64,000 bases of DNA from Gemmatimonadota bacterium (GTDB lineage: Bacteria; Gemmatimonadota; Gemmatimonadetes; Gemmatimonadales; Gemmatimonadaceae): NCBI GenBank assembly GCA_021324775.1, contig JAJPIM010000041.1, positions 110,158-174,157 of the forward strand, read 5' to 3'. A program made the translations under genes and the position numbers. Positions 1 to 9,639 of the stretch are shown piece by piece; position 1 is the first letter of the stretch; each line of letters begins with the position of its first letter. Below the pieces are notes generated by a model. It saw only the letters and a list, made by a program, of their open reading frames with translations, ran no database searches and was not told the DNA's origin.

Positions 1-147
1 GGCGAGGCCCGGGTGCTCGAAGTGGCCCGGATGCTGGGCGATCCTGACCGCGAAGTCGCGAGGGCGCACGCGCGTGAGCTGCTACGGGGCGAGGGCAAGA
101 TGGAGAAGGGGAAGCGGAGAGAGGAGCCGCGGGAACGAAGCAGGTAG
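1..147 (+). CDS. recN: DNA repair protein RecN, C-terminal end (partial)
   Basis: The frame is open from the first base and ends at TAG 145-147. The 48 residues contain EVARMLG and AHARELL, the typical close of RecN, the SMC-like ATPase that acts at double-strand breaks. The Walker B half lies upstream of the window. The last 15 residues are a charged Lys/Arg/Glu tail beyond the usual end of the family. Called from the conserved tail only, so the N-terminal domains cannot be checked. Confidence 0.75.
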   Translation, partial: GEARVLEVARMLGDPDREVARAHARELLRGEGKMEKGKRREEPRERSR

Positions 148-202
148 CGCCGCGCAAGCGGCACGGAGCGGCGGCGGCTCGCCGCCCCGTGCGCGGCGAC
201 AG

Positions 203-2140
203 TTATTGCGCCTTTGGCCTCTTGCCGAAGGCTCCGCCGCTTCCCAGAAAGCGCGTGTAGAGGCGGATCTGGACCATGTCGGTGGCGAGCTTCGGAAGGA
301 AGCCGCCGATGCCGGCGGAGCCGGTGATGGTCTGATAGTGGAGGTAGGTCAGATCGAAGGGAATCCGCGATGGATGGCGTGCCGCGCTCGCGAGCGTCGA
401 GAACGTGAGCCCCAGGCCCCATCGGTGTTCCGTGGACGCGGTGCCGGCACCGAGAGTGTTGGCGTTGAGCGTGACCGGACCGAAGCCGGTGACCGCGGAA
501 TCGAGCTTCACGATGCCCGAGTACTGATCTGCGCTGTGCTGGATGAGCTGGTAATCGGCCGAGAGTCCGAAATAATCGTTGAACGTGTAGCGCGGGGCGA
601 TTTCGGCCACGATCGTGCGTCCCAGCGTCCGCCCCACGAACTGGTCCGCGAAATCCGGCGTGTAGGCCTCACCGAGTCCGAGCGGGATGCGCGCCGAGAT
701 GTGGTCGGCCATGGGCATGGTTCCCTTGACTATGACCGATGTCCAGAAGTGGCGGCCGAAGAGCAGGTCGCTCGCCGCGTGAATCTCGATGGCATTGGCG
801 CCCGTGCCAGTCGCGGCGCCGACGAGGGCGTCGGCGGGGAGGATGCCACCGGTGCCCAGGCGATAGAAGCCGGACGCGGAGAGGCGATAATTGAAGCCGG
901 AGGGATGAAATCGCGCACTGTCGCTCCCGTGAAAGGAGTCGAGTATCAGCACGGTGGCGCCGAGCTCAATATCGCCGAGGTGGGCATAGTCCACGGACTG
1001 CAGCGAGTCGAAGCCGAGGCCGAGGGTACTCGTGGTGAGCAAGGCCTGGGCGTCGCCGAGTCCGATCGGGGGGGCGCCGACGGGGCCCTGGGTTCCGACG
1101 CCTGGTCCGCCGGTCAGCGAATCGAAGTGCGCGAACGCAGCGGCCAGCGAATGAAAACGCCGCGTGATCGCGGTCCACGGCGCACTGCTGTCCACGGGAA
1201 CGATGATGCCGGTCTTGTGGCCGTCGCCGCCGTACACGTTTGCGAGTTGCGAGGCGAAGCTTGACGACTGTGAGATGAGGGCGCTCGCGGTCGCGCTCTG
1301 CGCATTCAGCATGGGACAGTACGCCGCGTGGCCGGGATTGGCGCGGCACGCAGCGAGTGCGGCGGCGAGGCTGGCGCTCGCGCTCGTGAACTGGCCGAAG
1401 AGTCCCGTGTCGATCGCGAGCGCGTTCTTGAACGCGAGTGCGGGGTTGAAGCCGACGTTGCCGGTCTTGCCGCCGGGGTTGGGATTGAAAAAGATCTCGT
1501 CGTGTGTCTGCACGATCGGTACGATGGCGCGAAGCGTCAGGCGGCGGGCGACTCCGATGTCCAGTCCGATCGGCGTCATTTGCACGCGGATGCTCGACTG
1601 GACCTGCATCGCGCCCAGCGTGAGGTTGAACGCCGGGTCCTGCGTCAGCGCCCGGAGCGAAGACTGCAGTGGGGCGAGGATCGGCAACTGGGAGACGCCC
1701 AGCGAGTCTGTGGAGAGTCCGTAACCGAGCGGCTGGAGACCGCCTGTGCCGTAGCGGTCGCTGTATCGGGTATCCGACTCACTGACACTCAGCCGCAGCA
1801 CGCCCGGCGGCAGCGTCAGTGCCTCGTCGGCGACCGCATCGACGGCTTGCGCCGTGGCGGGTCGTGTGTTCGCGGCGAGCGCGAGCACCGTGAAGAGCAC
1901 CGTGAAGAGCGCCGCGAGGAGCGGCGCGGGGAGCCTCCCGCACGCGATGCGCGCCGCTACGCAGGCGCACGGGGGGATGCCGAAGATCCCGGGCCGGCGT
2001 CCGCGGCGGCGCGCGCGAAGACCTGGCGGCGCGGGCGAGGGGAGGGGAGCGGAGTAGATAAACAAATCGTGGGAAGCGATCTTCCGCGACAATGCTAACA
2101 CAACACCAAACGCGACGCATGACCTCGGGCGCCGGGCCAC
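203..2140 (-). CDS. Probable outer-membrane beta-barrel protein (unknown family)
   Basis: Up to 645 residues. A hydrophobic stretch (LLAALFTVLFTVLALAA) followed by ATAQ looks like a signal peptide with its cleavage site, so the true N-terminus probably lies well inside the open frame. The GTG at 2140 would put about 70 residues ahead of it. After the signal come many alternating polar/aromatic stretches (for example FNYRLSASGFYRLG and APRYTFNDYFGLSADYQL) typical of outer-membrane strands. The last strands lead to a polar tail (GKRPKAQ) rather than the classical terminal Phe. The function is not recognised. It resembles the barrel proteins often called 'transporter' in Gemmatimonadota. Divergent from the next gene, only 10 bp away if the longest start is used. 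Confidence 0.55.
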   Translation of the reverse strand: MARRPRSCVAFGVVLALSRKIASHDLFIYSAPLPSPAPPGLRARRRGRRPGIFGIPPCACVAARIACGRLPAPLLAALFTVLFTVLALAANTRPATAQAVDAVADEALTLPPGVLRLSVSESDTRYSDRYGTGGLQPLGYGLSTDSLGVSQLPILAPLQSSLRALTQDPAFNLTLGAMQVQSSIRVQMTPIGLDIGVARRLTLRAIVPIVQTHDEIFFNPNPGGKTGNVGFNPALAFKNALAIDTGLFGQFTSASASLAAALAACRANPGHAAYCPMLNAQSATASALISQSSSFASQLANVYGGDGHKTGIIVPVDSSAPWTAITRRFHSLAAAFAHFDSLTGGPGVGTQGPVGAPPIGLGDAQALLTTSTLGLGFDSLQSVDYAHLGDIELGATVLILDSFHGSDSARFHPSGFNYRLSASGFYRLGTGGILPADALVGAATGTGANAIEIHAASDLLFGRHFWTSVIVKGTMPMADHISARIPLGLGEAYTPDFADQFVGRTLGRTIVAEIAPRYTFNDYFGLSADYQLIQHSADQYSGIVKLDSAVTGFGPVTLNANTLGAGTASTEHRWGLGLTFSTLASAARHPSRIPFDLTYLHYQTITGSAGIGGFLPKLATDMVQIRLYTRFLGSGGAFGKRPKAQ

Positions 2141-2150
2141 GGGCGCACGC

Positions 2151-3971
2151 GTGACACAATACCCCGCCCCGGTCCTCCCGATCCCCGCGGTCGCGTGGCG
2201 ATTGACCGGAAATCACTGGCTCGCGGTGCCCTGCATCCATCCAGCGGACGGCTCGATCCACGCCCTTGGCATGCTGCATCGGGGGGCGCGGGCGGCGATC
2301 GAGTTTGCCGGCGGGCCGGAGTTCATCGCCGGGGCCGGGCCGGCGCTCTTACGTCCCGCGGTGCGCATCGATGGCGAGCCGTTCGCGGTGGGCAGCGAGC
2401 CGCTTGCGTGGGACCAGAGTGTGGAGTGGGTGCCGTCGTTCTCCACGACCGTGCGTGACGGCACGTTCGCGGTGCGAGGGACGATCTTCGCGCCGGCTGG
2501 CCGTGATGCCGATGTGCCCGGCGTGATCTATGTGCTCAGCATCGCGAATCAGACGCACGCACCGGCGCGGGTCGAGCTGATGGCCGACGGGACCCTGGGT
2601 CACCGGCAGCAGCGAGTGCGAACGCCGAGCGCGTTTGCCGATGCGCATCGTGTGGCGGCCGGGGCGGGGGACACCGTGCTGCTCGACGGGTCGGCAGTGC
2701 CGGGGCCGGCCGCGCTCGCGGTCGGTGCGGATGGGGCGCCGGTCGTGGAATGCGACATGGGTGGTCCGGCCCCACGCTTCGCACTCCGGTGCGCCGCCGA
2801 CGTCGCGGCGGGCGCGACGTTCGAGGCGGCGTTTTACGTGGCGGCCGCGCCCGAGCGGGATGGTGCGGCGGCGACCGTCGAGGCGATGCGGCGCCGTGGG
2901 TGGCGGGCGTTGCTCGCGTCGACGGTCGAGGCATTGCGGTCACTGGAGCAGACCACGGGCAGCGTTTCGCTCGACCGCGTCGTGAATCGCAATCTGCTCT
3001 TCGCGTATTTCTACGCCGTAGGCCGGGCCATCGACGATGCCCGGTTCTATCTCGTGCGTACCCGCGCGCCGTGGAATGGCCGCGGTGTGACCGTGCGTGA
3101 CTGGGATGCACTCACGTGGACGGTGCCCGCGGTGCAACTCGCGGATGCGGGGCTCGCGCGGGAGCTCATCCTTCGTGCGTGCGAGGTACATGGCGCCGCG
3201 CCCGGAAGCGGCATCCACTATATGGACGGGGCGTTGTTCGAGCCGGGCTTTTCGCTGGAGGGCGTGGCGGCATTCGCGTGGGCGACTGAGCGCTACATCC
3301 GGGAGACCGGTGACGACCAGATCGTGGAGGAGCCGGTGCTTGCCGACACGCTGTATGCGAGCGCCGACGATCTCGCCGCGCGTCGGCATCCGGAGGTACC
3401 GCTCTACGGGAGCGAAGTGTATCCATCCGGCGCGCCGGTGCCGTACCCGTACACCTTGCATGGCAACGCGGTCGCGGCGCTGGCGCTCGATGTCTTCAGG
3501 CGGACGCTGGACGCCGAGACGGCGAAGGAAGTGCAGGATCCGATTGCGGTGCGGGCCGCGATCCTGCGGCATTTCACGACGGATGCAGACGGGAAGTCCG
3601 TGCTGGCCTCGGCTGCCGATCTTCGCGGCAGCGTGGACCGTCACGATGATCCTGTCGCATCGATGCTGTGGTTGCCGCTGTACGAGACGCTGGACCGGCA
3701 GGAGAGTGTCTACCGGCGGACCGTCAAGGCGTCGGCGGCCAATCGTGAGACGCTGTCGCTGGTGCAGTGGTGCGCCCGTCTCGTGGGTCCCGACGCGTCG
3801 TCGGCGCTCGCGTGGTTGCAAGAGGCGCCGCTGGACAACGGCGTCGCGGCTGAGACACTCGATGCGGATGGCGCGGCGATCGGGAACGGTGGCGATGCGT
3901 CGTTGTCCGGTCTTCTCGCGTACAGTGTGTGGTACGCCGTGCACGCGCTTGGCGTGGGGGCGGCCCAATAG
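2151..3971 (+). CDS. Six-hairpin-glycosidase-like protein, function unknown
   Basis: 606 residues from a GTG start. The first ~270 residues look like a beta-sandwich. The region from about 280 on is helical, with repeated Trp/Tyr/Asp-rich turns (NLLFAYFYAVGRAID, VRDWDALTWTVPA, LYGSEVYPSGAPVPYPYTLH). This is the layout of (alpha/alpha)6-barrel glycosidases and amylo-1,6-glucosidase-like proteins. No signal peptide is visible, so it is probably cytoplasmic. I cannot name catalytic acids with confidence. It ends 86 bp before tRNA-Gly. It could be a non-catalytic relative or a glycogen/oligosaccharide enzyme. Confidence 0.55.
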   Translation: MTQYPAPVLPIPAVAWRLTGNHWLAVPCIHPADGSIHALGMLHRGARAAIEFAGGPEFIAGAGPALLRPAVRIDGEPFAVGSEPLAWDQSVEWVPSFSTTVRDGTFAVRGTIFAPAGRDADVPGVIYVLSIANQTHAPARVELMADGTLGHRQQRVRTPSAFADAHRVAAGAGDTVLLDGSAVPGPAALAVGADGAPVVECDMGGPAPRFALRCAADVAAGATFEAAFYVAAAPERDGAAATVEAMRRRGWRALLASTVEALRSLEQTTGSVSLDRVVNRNLLFAYFYAVGRAIDDARFYLVRTRAPWNGRGVTVRDWDALTWTVPAVQLADAGLARELILRACEVHGAAPGSGIHYMDGALFEPGFSLEGVAAFAWATERYIRETGDDQIVEEPVLADTLYASADDLAARRHPEVPLYGSEVYPSGAPVPYPYTLHGNAVAALALDVFRRTLDAETAKEVQDPIAVRAAILRHFTTDADGKSVLASAADLRGSVDRHDDPVASMLWLPLYETLDRQESVYRRTVKASAANRETLSLVQWCARLVGPDASSALAWLQEAPLDNGVAAETLDADGAAIGNGGDASLSGLLAYSVWYAVHALGVGAAQ

Positions 3972-4057
3972 TGGCCAGGAGCCGTTAGCAGGGGCTCCCG
4001 GCGCTTGTGGGGGGGGTGAGGCGGGGTATACTTTACGCCGACAGTAGGGGAGTGAAC

Positions 4058-4130
4058 GCGGGAATAGCTCAGTTGGTAGAGCACAACCTTGCCAAGGTTG
4101 GGGTCGCGGGTTCGAGTCCCGTTTCCCGCT
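4058..4130 (+). tRNA. tRNA-Gly (anticodon GCC)
   Basis: A 73-nt cloverleaf. The 5' acceptor strand GCGGGAA pairs with TTCCCGC at 4123-4129, and T4130 is the discriminator. The anticodon loop reads CTTGCCAAG, giving GCC. The T-loop has the GGTTCGAGTCC consensus. CCA is not encoded. An imperfect copy of its 3' end lies 5.6 kb downstream at 9724-9750. Confidence 0.95.
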
Positions 4131-4147
4131 CTTGTTTTGAAAAGACT

Positions 4148-4181
4148 CACGGGCTTGGGGGCATTCGCCTCCAAGCCCGTG
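4148..4181. terminator. Strong stem-loop after tRNA-Gly
   Basis: A 14-bp stem (CACGGGCTTGG... with its complement at 4168-4181, one G-T pair) closes a 6-nt loop 18 bp after the tRNA. No T-run follows on the plus strand. On the minus strand the stem is followed by a short TTTT. It could end the tRNA transcript in a factor-assisted way or terminate minus-strand transcription. Confidence 0.45.
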
Positions 4182-4186
4182 GCAGT

Positions 4187-4351
4187 ATGGGTGGCGGCAT
4201 GGTCGAGCCCCTCAGTCGTAATCACGATTCGATCGGGGGTGTGCAGAGCATGCTGACGGCGCGCGAGTTCGTCGACCACCTGGACGGCGATGTCGCGACG
4301 CCACCGATCTATGGCTTGACCGCGGAGCAAGTGCAAGCGGCGTCACCCTAA
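4187..4351 (+). CDS. Possible small protein (54 residues)
   Basis: An open frame starts just after the stem-loop (ATG 4187, second ATG 4199) and reads through a non-repetitive, acidic sequence ending LTAEQVQAASP. No clear ribosome site is visible and I do not recognise it. It could be a remnant or chance. The rest of the frame upstream runs through the tRNA and is not coding. Confidence 0.25.
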   Translation: MGGGMVEPLSRNHDSIGGVQSMLTAREFVDHLDGDVATPPIYGLTAEQVQAASP

Positions 4352-4545
4352 GCCGGGCTCCTTGCCGGCCGGAACGCGCGCCGGCGCCTTCACCGCCGGA
4401 CACGCGACGCGAATTGGCTGAAGACCGGTGCGACTGACCCGTCCACCGTCGTGTGCACTCCGGTCCCCATCTCTTGCTTTGTCAACGACTCGTGAAAAGC
4501 GGGGCGTCCGCTGTACTTGGGGCGCGATTGCTTGCATAGTGGGGT

Positions 4546-4695
4546 ATGCGAACACCGCGGCGCTCACCGGCATTCACCATCGGCGCCGTTGTGACGCATG
4601 CCATCGGCTTTGGCGGGACGGCCGCAATGTTCACTCGACCCGGGGCTTCCCGGGCTGAGAGGTCACCTGGTTCAAGCGTGGTAAGGTGGTCTTGA
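4546..4695 (+). pseudogene. Fossil N-terminus of an orphan MacB/FtsX-type permease
   Basis: Within the 419-bp stretch 4352-4770, an ATG at 4546 starts RSPAFTIGAVVTHAIGFGGT, followed by AAMFT. This matches the first membrane segment of orphan (ADOP-type) permeases, whose usual form is R-S-PGFT-x7-LGIG-x3-AIF. The intact gene at 7210-9639 reads KAPGFTIAALLSLTIGIGAT at the same place. After about 30 residues the similarity stops and the frame ends at 4695. Expected downstream NALLLRPLPYP-like sequence is absent. Only the fragment remains. The rest of 4352-4770 shows nothing I can assign. Confidence 0.6.
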
Positions 4696-4770
4696 GGCTC
4701 TGCCAGGTGCACACAGCGACAAGCCGGATACGGTCCCCGGTTTGTATGACTCCGCAGAGTTCAGCCTAGC

Positions 4771-5748
4771 GTGTTTCACCGGATACAGAGCGTTCTCGCT
4801 GTTCTCGGCGTCCTGGCGCTTTCTCCTCCAGTTGGAGCTCAGCCGGCCGAAGGGTACGTATCAGGTGCGGATGGTGTCCGGTTGTATTATCGCGTGATCG
4901 GCCACGGCGGCGACACGGCGATCGTGCTCCACGGCGGTCCGGGTCTGAGCATGGGCGTGACGTGGCCCGATCTCGAGCCGCTGGCGGATCGGCTCACGAT
5001 TGTCCTCTATGATCAGCGGGGTGCGGGTCGCTCGCAGCTCCTCAAGGACTCTACGCGATTGCGCGCGGCGGACCACGTGCGTGACCTCGAGGCCCTGCGG
5101 CAACACTTCCGTCTCACGCGAATGACGCTGATCGGCCAGTCGTGGGGTGCGGGACTGGCGATACTCTACGCGGGCGAGCATCCGGAGCACGTCAAGCGCA
5201 TGCTGCTGGTGGGACCGATGCCGCCCACGGCAGCACTGTACGCGTTACGGATCCGGAAACTGGCGGAGAGGGATTCGGCCTCCGGCAAAATGGTCGCCGA
5301 GCTGATTGGCGAGCTGCCATGGGCTGTGGATCCCGCGCAGATCTGCCGGCGCCTCTTCACGGTGTATTTCACCGCGTATTTCGCCGACCGTGCGTCGGCG
5401 GCGCATATGCGCGCGGATCCGTGTGACGTCCCGCCAGACGCACTCCGCAATTTTCCGTTCGTGTCGGACGTGACGATGCGGTCCTTGGGCGGCTGGGACT
5501 TCACGCCCGTGCTGCGGCGGCTGCAGATGCCGGTGCTGGTCGTTGATGGTGCTCAGAGCTTTGCCACCGCGGATGGCATGCACGCGTTGGCGGGTGCATT
5601 GCCCAATGGGCGTCTGTTGTTGATCCCCGAGGCTGGGCACTACCCCCAAATCGAGCAGCCGGGCCGCTTCTTTCCGCCGGTCGAAGCGTTCTTGCATGGC
5701 GTCTGGCCCGTTGATGCGACCGTCGAAGGCCATAGGGGGAACGAGTGA
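4771..5748 (+). CDS. Secreted alpha/beta hydrolase, proline iminopeptidase-like
   Basis: 325 residues from GTG 4771. The start is followed by a signal peptide (hydrophobic VLAVLGVLALSPPVGAQPA, cleavage near residue 23). The fold markers are HGGPG (oxyanion region), DQRGAGRS, the nucleophile elbow GQSWGAG (Ser about residue 119), and the late His in EAGHYPQIE. HGGPG together with DQRGxGxS is typical of the proline iminopeptidase branch of the S33 family. The stop overlaps the start of the next gene by 4 bp (GTGA), so the two are co-translated and may process and oxidise related substrates. Substrate unknown. Confidence 0.75.
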   Translation: MFHRIQSVLAVLGVLALSPPVGAQPAEGYVSGADGVRLYYRVIGHGGDTAIVLHGGPGLSMGVTWPDLEPLADRLTIVLYDQRGAGRSQLLKDSTRLRAADHVRDLEALRQHFRLTRMTLIGQSWGAGLAILYAGEHPEHVKRMLLVGPMPPTAALYALRIRKLAERDSASGKMVAELIGELPWAVDPAQICRRLFTVYFTAYFADRASAAHMRADPCDVPPDALRNFPFVSDVTMRSLGGWDFTPVLRRLQMPVLVVDGAQSFATADGMHALAGALPNGRLLLIPEAGHYPQIEQPGRFFPPVEAFLHGVWPVDATVEGHRGNE

Positions 5749-6875
5749 AGCTCAGCCGCCGAGATCTGTTGCGGTTGTCCAACGCGGCGGCAGGCTGGTC
5801 GTTGCTGACATCGACCACCCGGGAAGCACCGGCACCGCCAAGCCCGCTCAATCTGTTCGACTTCGAGTCGGCGGCGCGCGAGCGGCTGTCGGCCATGGTC
5901 TATGCCTTTATTGCCGGAGGCGCGGGGGACGAGCTCACGGTGCGGTGGAACCGCGAAGCACTCGATCGGCTCCGCTTGTGCCCACGGAATCTCGAAAGCG
6001 TCGCTGACCCTGACATGCGGGTCCACCTTCCTGGGCTTGACGCGCCACATCCCATTCTGCTCGCCCCCATCGGGTTTCACCGTCTCATGCACGCGGATGG
6101 TGAGCTGGCGACCGTCCGCGGCGCGAACGCGGCCCAGGCAACGATGGTGGTCAGCATGGGGACGACCACGCCGATCGACGCACTGGTGCGCGCGGCGACG
6201 CAACCGCTCTGGTCGCAGATCTACCTGCTCTATGGCCGGTCGTTCATCAAGGATGTCGTCCTGCGGGTCCAGTCCGCCGGCGTCAAGGCCGTCGTGGTGA
6301 CGATCGACACGCCTTCAAACGGTCCGCGGAACCGTCAGGATCGCGCCGGCTTCGCTGTGCCCCCAAATTTGCCTCTCCCACTCATGACGCCCAGCTCGTA
6401 TCAGGGCGCGGCCGACGCCATGTTCGTCGCGAAGGCATCGTGGAAGGATCTGGAATGGGTCCGATCGATTGTGCGCGTTCCTTTGTGGGTGAAAGGCATC
6501 CTTAACCCGCTCGACGCCCAGCGGGCCGTCGACGCCGGTGCGGCCGGCATCATTGTCTCCAATCACGGTGGCCGGAATCTCGACACCAACCCGGCGACCA
6601 TCGATGCTTTGCCGCGGGTGGCCGACATCGTGGCGGGGCGCGTGCCGATACTAATGGACGGCGGCATTCGTCGTGGGACCGATGTCCTCAAGGCCATTGC
6701 GCTCGGCGCGAGCGCGGTGTTGATCGGCCGGCCGTACGTGTACGGACTCGCGGCCGCGGGGTCGGAGGGCGTGACTCACGTCGTGGAGATTCTGAAGCGT
6801 GAGCTCGCGATGGCAATGATGCTGGCCGGCCGTTCAACGCTGAGGGCCGTCGACCGCGCGGCGCTGTGGTCGTGA
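5745..6875 (+). CDS. FMN-dependent alpha-hydroxy-acid oxidase/dehydrogenase
   Basis: 376 residues. The N-terminus MKLSRRDLLRLS is a Tat-like twin-arginine leader, followed by AAAGWSLL. The FMN-binding TIM-barrel family of glycolate oxidase and lactate oxidase is clear: YAFIAGGAGDE near the start, a flavin-binding LWVKGIL strand, the catalytic-His segment SNHGGRNLD, and the phosphate-binding DGGIRRGTDV...GASAVLIGRPYVYG. The reaction is oxidation of an L-2-hydroxy acid to the 2-oxo acid. Substrate cannot be read from the sequence. It is translationally coupled (4-bp overlap) to the upstream hydrolase. An exported flavoprotein of this family is unusual but seen in some lineages. Confidence 0.8.
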   Translation: MKLSRRDLLRLSNAAAGWSLLTSTTREAPAPPSPLNLFDFESAARERLSAMVYAFIAGGAGDELTVRWNREALDRLRLCPRNLESVADPDMRVHLPGLDAPHPILLAPIGFHRLMHADGELATVRGANAAQATMVVSMGTTTPIDALVRAATQPLWSQIYLLYGRSFIKDVVLRVQSAGVKAVVVTIDTPSNGPRNRQDRAGFAVPPNLPLPLMTPSSYQGAADAMFVAKASWKDLEWVRSIVRVPLWVKGILNPLDAQRAVDAGAAGIIVSNHGGRNLDTNPATIDALPRVADIVAGRVPILMDGGIRRGTDVLKAIALGASAVLIGRPYVYGLAAAGSEGVTHVVEILKRELAMAMMLAGRSTLRAVDRAALWS

Positions 6876-7209
6876 GTGCAACACACCGACACGCCGCTGA
6901 GCAAAATTGGTTCGTGATTCGCCGAGCGTCGTGAGCGAATGCGATATCCGATGGCGTGCTGCCCGGACCAGCCGTGTTCGGTTTTGGAACCACCCATCCC
7001 AAACGCGGACAAACCGGTCACGAGCTCTTCCGCACAGACCCAAGCCATTTCACGACTTGGCGTTGTCGAGGTCGGGCACGAAGCTTTCTGTGACACGCCG
7101 TTATGGACTCCATTCTTCACGATCTCCGAGCCGCGCTCCGGCGTTTGCCCAAGTGTGCTCTCGCCTGCGACGATGACCGGGCGAGGGTCCTCGGAGCGTG
7201 CTACGCGGA
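6876..7209. other. Intergenic, nothing recognised
   Basis: 334 bp between the oxidase and the convergent permease gene. Open frames exist on both strands but none has a plausible start, ribosome site or family similarity. No strong hairpin was seen. Confidence 0.4.
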
Positions 7210-9639
7210 TCACTCCGCGCGTAGTGCGTCGATCGGCGCCGCGCGTATCGCGCTTCGCGCGGGCACGTAAACGGCCGCGGCGGCGATCGCTGCCATGAGT
7301 GCCGGGATCACGGCGAACGTCGTGGCGTCGGTCGCGCTCACGCCGTACAGGAGCCCGGACATGAGGCGCGTCAGGACAAATGCGCCCGCAAGGCCACCCA
7401 CGACGCCGACGCCCACGGTAAGGCCGAACTCATGGGCGATGAGCCGCAGGATGGTCACCCGGTCGGCGCCCAGCGCCATTCTGATGCCGATCTCGCGGCG
7501 GCGCTGGCCCACCCAATACGCGATCGTGCCGTATACGCCGACGGCGGCGAGAATGAGCGCGGCGACGGCGAACGTGGCGAGGAGCAGCATCGAAAGGCGC
7601 CGCCGCGCGAACGAGTCGGTGAGCCGCTGGTCCATTGTACTCACATCATAGGCCGGCAACTCCTGATCCAGCGCGTGCACTTCCCCCATCACGGCGCTCG
7701 TGATCCGCGACACATCGTGGAGCGCGGTGTGCGTGCGCACGACGACGAACCGGCTCCCGATCGTGTACTGGTCCACCGGGAAATACGCCGTGATGGGCGG
7801 CGCAGCGTCGGCCTGGTACTCGCGCTTGTCGCGCACGACGCCAACCACGGTCCGCCACGGCCCATCGGCTCGCTGGCGCAGGCGCTTGCCGATCGCGCCG
7901 CCCGGCCAGAACCGCGCCGCCAAGGCTTCATCGACGATGACGACCGGTGGCGATTGTAGGTTGTCCTGTGCGTTGAAAAATCGCCCCTGGACGAGCGGGA
8001 TACCCATCGCCCGGAAATAGTCCGGGCTCACGTACCCGCTACTCGCGATGATGATATCGCCGCCAGCGGCCGTCGGCACGTACCCTTCGATCCTGACATC
8101 TTCCCACGCCAGCGAGACGGAGCTCAACGGTAGTTGGTAGTTGCTGCCGACGAACTCGACGCCGGGGAGGGCGCTCAGTTTCTGATCCAGCGCTCGATAG
8201 AAATTCGTCACGGACTCCGGTGTTCCATATCGCGAGGCGGGCAGCGACAGCCGGAGCGATAGTGTATTCTGCGGGTCGAACCCGGGATCGGCGCGCAATA
8301 CGCGTGCGTAGCTCCTGACCAAGAGCCCCGCGCCGACGAGCAGGACAACCGAAAACGCGACTTCGGCGGTGATGAGCGTGCCGCGCGTGCGTGTACGGTC
8401 AATCGTCGACCCGCGAGTTCCCTCCTTGAGCACGCTGCTCGCATCGACCCGGGAGGCGCGAAGCGCCGGAGCGAGGCCGAAGAGCAGGGTGCTGGCCACG
8501 GCGACGCCGAACGTGAACGCCAGCACCGTGACGTCGATGTGAATCGCATCGAGGCGCGGAATCCCGGCAGGCCCGGCGTGGCGCAGGAGCCCGAGGCTCG
8601 CGAGCGCCATTCCGAATCCGAGCACGCCACTCGCGAGCGCGAGGGTCAGATTCTCCCCAGCCAGTTGCCGGATGAGGCGCCGCCGGTCTGCGCCGAGCGC
8701 CGCCCGAATCGCGAGTTCCTTCTCGCGTACGGTCGCGCGCGAAATGAGGAGCCCCGCGACGTTGCTGCAGGCGATCGCGAGGAGCACCGCCACGGCGCCC
8801 AAGAGGACGTAGAGCGCCAGGCGTGTATCGCCGACGACCTGGTCGATGAGCGGCACGACGCTGATCGTGAGGCCGCTGGTCGCCGGATAGAAGGCCGGAT
8901 AATCCTGTTTCATCCGTGTAGCGACGGTCTCCATCTCGGCCTGCGCTGATTGCTTGGAGATGCCGGGTTTGAGTGATGCGAAGATGTTGAAGTCCTCGCC
9001 GTCGCGGTTGGTGCGCGCGCTCGCCGGAATTGGGAGTGGGAGGATGAGCTCGATATGCTGCACGCTGTTGACTGCCGGCATCACGTCCTTGTCGAACACG
9101 AAGTCCGGCGACAGGACGCCCACGATCGCGACGCTATTGCCACTCAGTGTCAGGGTCTTGTCAATGACGCCGGGGTCGCCGCCAAACTGCCGTTGCCAGA
9201 ACGGATAGGTCAGGACGACCTCGAGCGGCCGGCCCGGCTCGTCGTCGTCGGCAGTGAACAGATGACCGAGCACCGCGCGCGCGCCGAGCATGGGCAGGAG
9301 CGCGGACGACACGCGGACGCCGTCGACGCGCTGCGGCGTGCCGTTGCCGGTCATGTTGAAGCTGGCGCCGATCGCGGCCGCGACGTGGTCGAAGACCGTG
9401 TTCTCCGCCTTGATGTCGAGATATTGTCCGAGCGAGAGCCAGTCACGCGGGACGCCGAGGCCAGGCGATCGCTGCCAGAGCATGGCGAGGCGCTCAGCGT
9501 GCGGGTACGGCAGTGGCCGGAGCAGGAGCGCGTTCGCGACGCCGAAGATGGCGCTCGTCGCCCCGATGCCGATCGTGAGGGACAGCAGCGCCGCGATCGT
9601 GAACCCTGGGGCTTTGAGGAGGGTGCGGATATTGTTCAC
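7210..9639 (-). CDS. Orphan MacB/FtsX-type permease (ADOP family)
   Basis: About 809 residues from a GTG at 9639 (start of VNNIRTLLKAPGFT). The open frame extends 16 residues further to 9687, but that part lacks family character. The first membrane helix (FTIAALLSLTIGIG) is followed by the periplasmic MacB core (LRPLPYPHAERLAMLWQ), a three-helix FtsX block (about 285-420), a second periplasmic domain, and a second FtsX block. It ends ARSAIRAAPIDALRAE. Duplicated permeases with no ATPase of their own are typical of Acidobacteria and Gemmatimonadota. No ATPase gene is next to it. Role: probable export or envelope remodelling. It lies within the segment bounded by the tRNA-Gly copies. Confidence 0.85.
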   Translation of the reverse strand: MNNIRTLLKAPGFTIAALLSLTIGIGATSAIFGVANALLLRPLPYPHAERLAMLWQRSPGLGVPRDWLSLGQYLDIKAENTVFDHVAAAIGASFNMTGNGTPQRVDGVRVSSALLPMLGARAVLGHLFTADDDEPGRPLEVVLTYPFWQRQFGGDPGVIDKTLTLSGNSVAIVGVLSPDFVFDKDVMPAVNSVQHIELILPLPIPASARTNRDGEDFNIFASLKPGISKQSAQAEMETVATRMKQDYPAFYPATSGLTISVVPLIDQVVGDTRLALYVLLGAVAVLLAIACSNVAGLLISRATVREKELAIRAALGADRRRLIRQLAGENLTLALASGVLGFGMALASLGLLRHAGPAGIPRLDAIHIDVTVLAFTFGVAVASTLLFGLAPALRASRVDASSVLKEGTRGSTIDRTRTRGTLITAEVAFSVVLLVGAGLLVRSYARVLRADPGFDPQNTLSLRLSLPASRYGTPESVTNFYRALDQKLSALPGVEFVGSNYQLPLSSVSLAWEDVRIEGYVPTAAGGDIIIASSGYVSPDYFRAMGIPLVQGRFFNAQDNLQSPPVVIVDEALAARFWPGGAIGKRLRQRADGPWRTVVGVVRDKREYQADAAPPITAYFPVDQYTIGSRFVVVRTHTALHDVSRITSAVMGEVHALDQELPAYDVSTMDQRLTDSFARRRLSMLLLATFAVAALILAAVGVYGTIAYWVGQRRREIGIRMALGADRVTILRLIAHEFGLTVGVGVVGGLAGAFVLTRLMSGLLYGVSATDATTFAVIPALMAAIAAAAVYVPARSAIRAAPIDALRAE

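Noticed and set aside
74..1264. A long plus-strand frame opposite the outer-membrane gene
   Set aside because: GC-rich third positions leave the opposite strand open. Its product is Arg/Glu-rich and without family.
4007..4336. Open frames running through the tRNA-Gly gene on both strands
   Set aside because: They are the usual shadows of a tRNA. The minus-strand product with NGTRTRDPNLGK is tRNA complement, not a protein.
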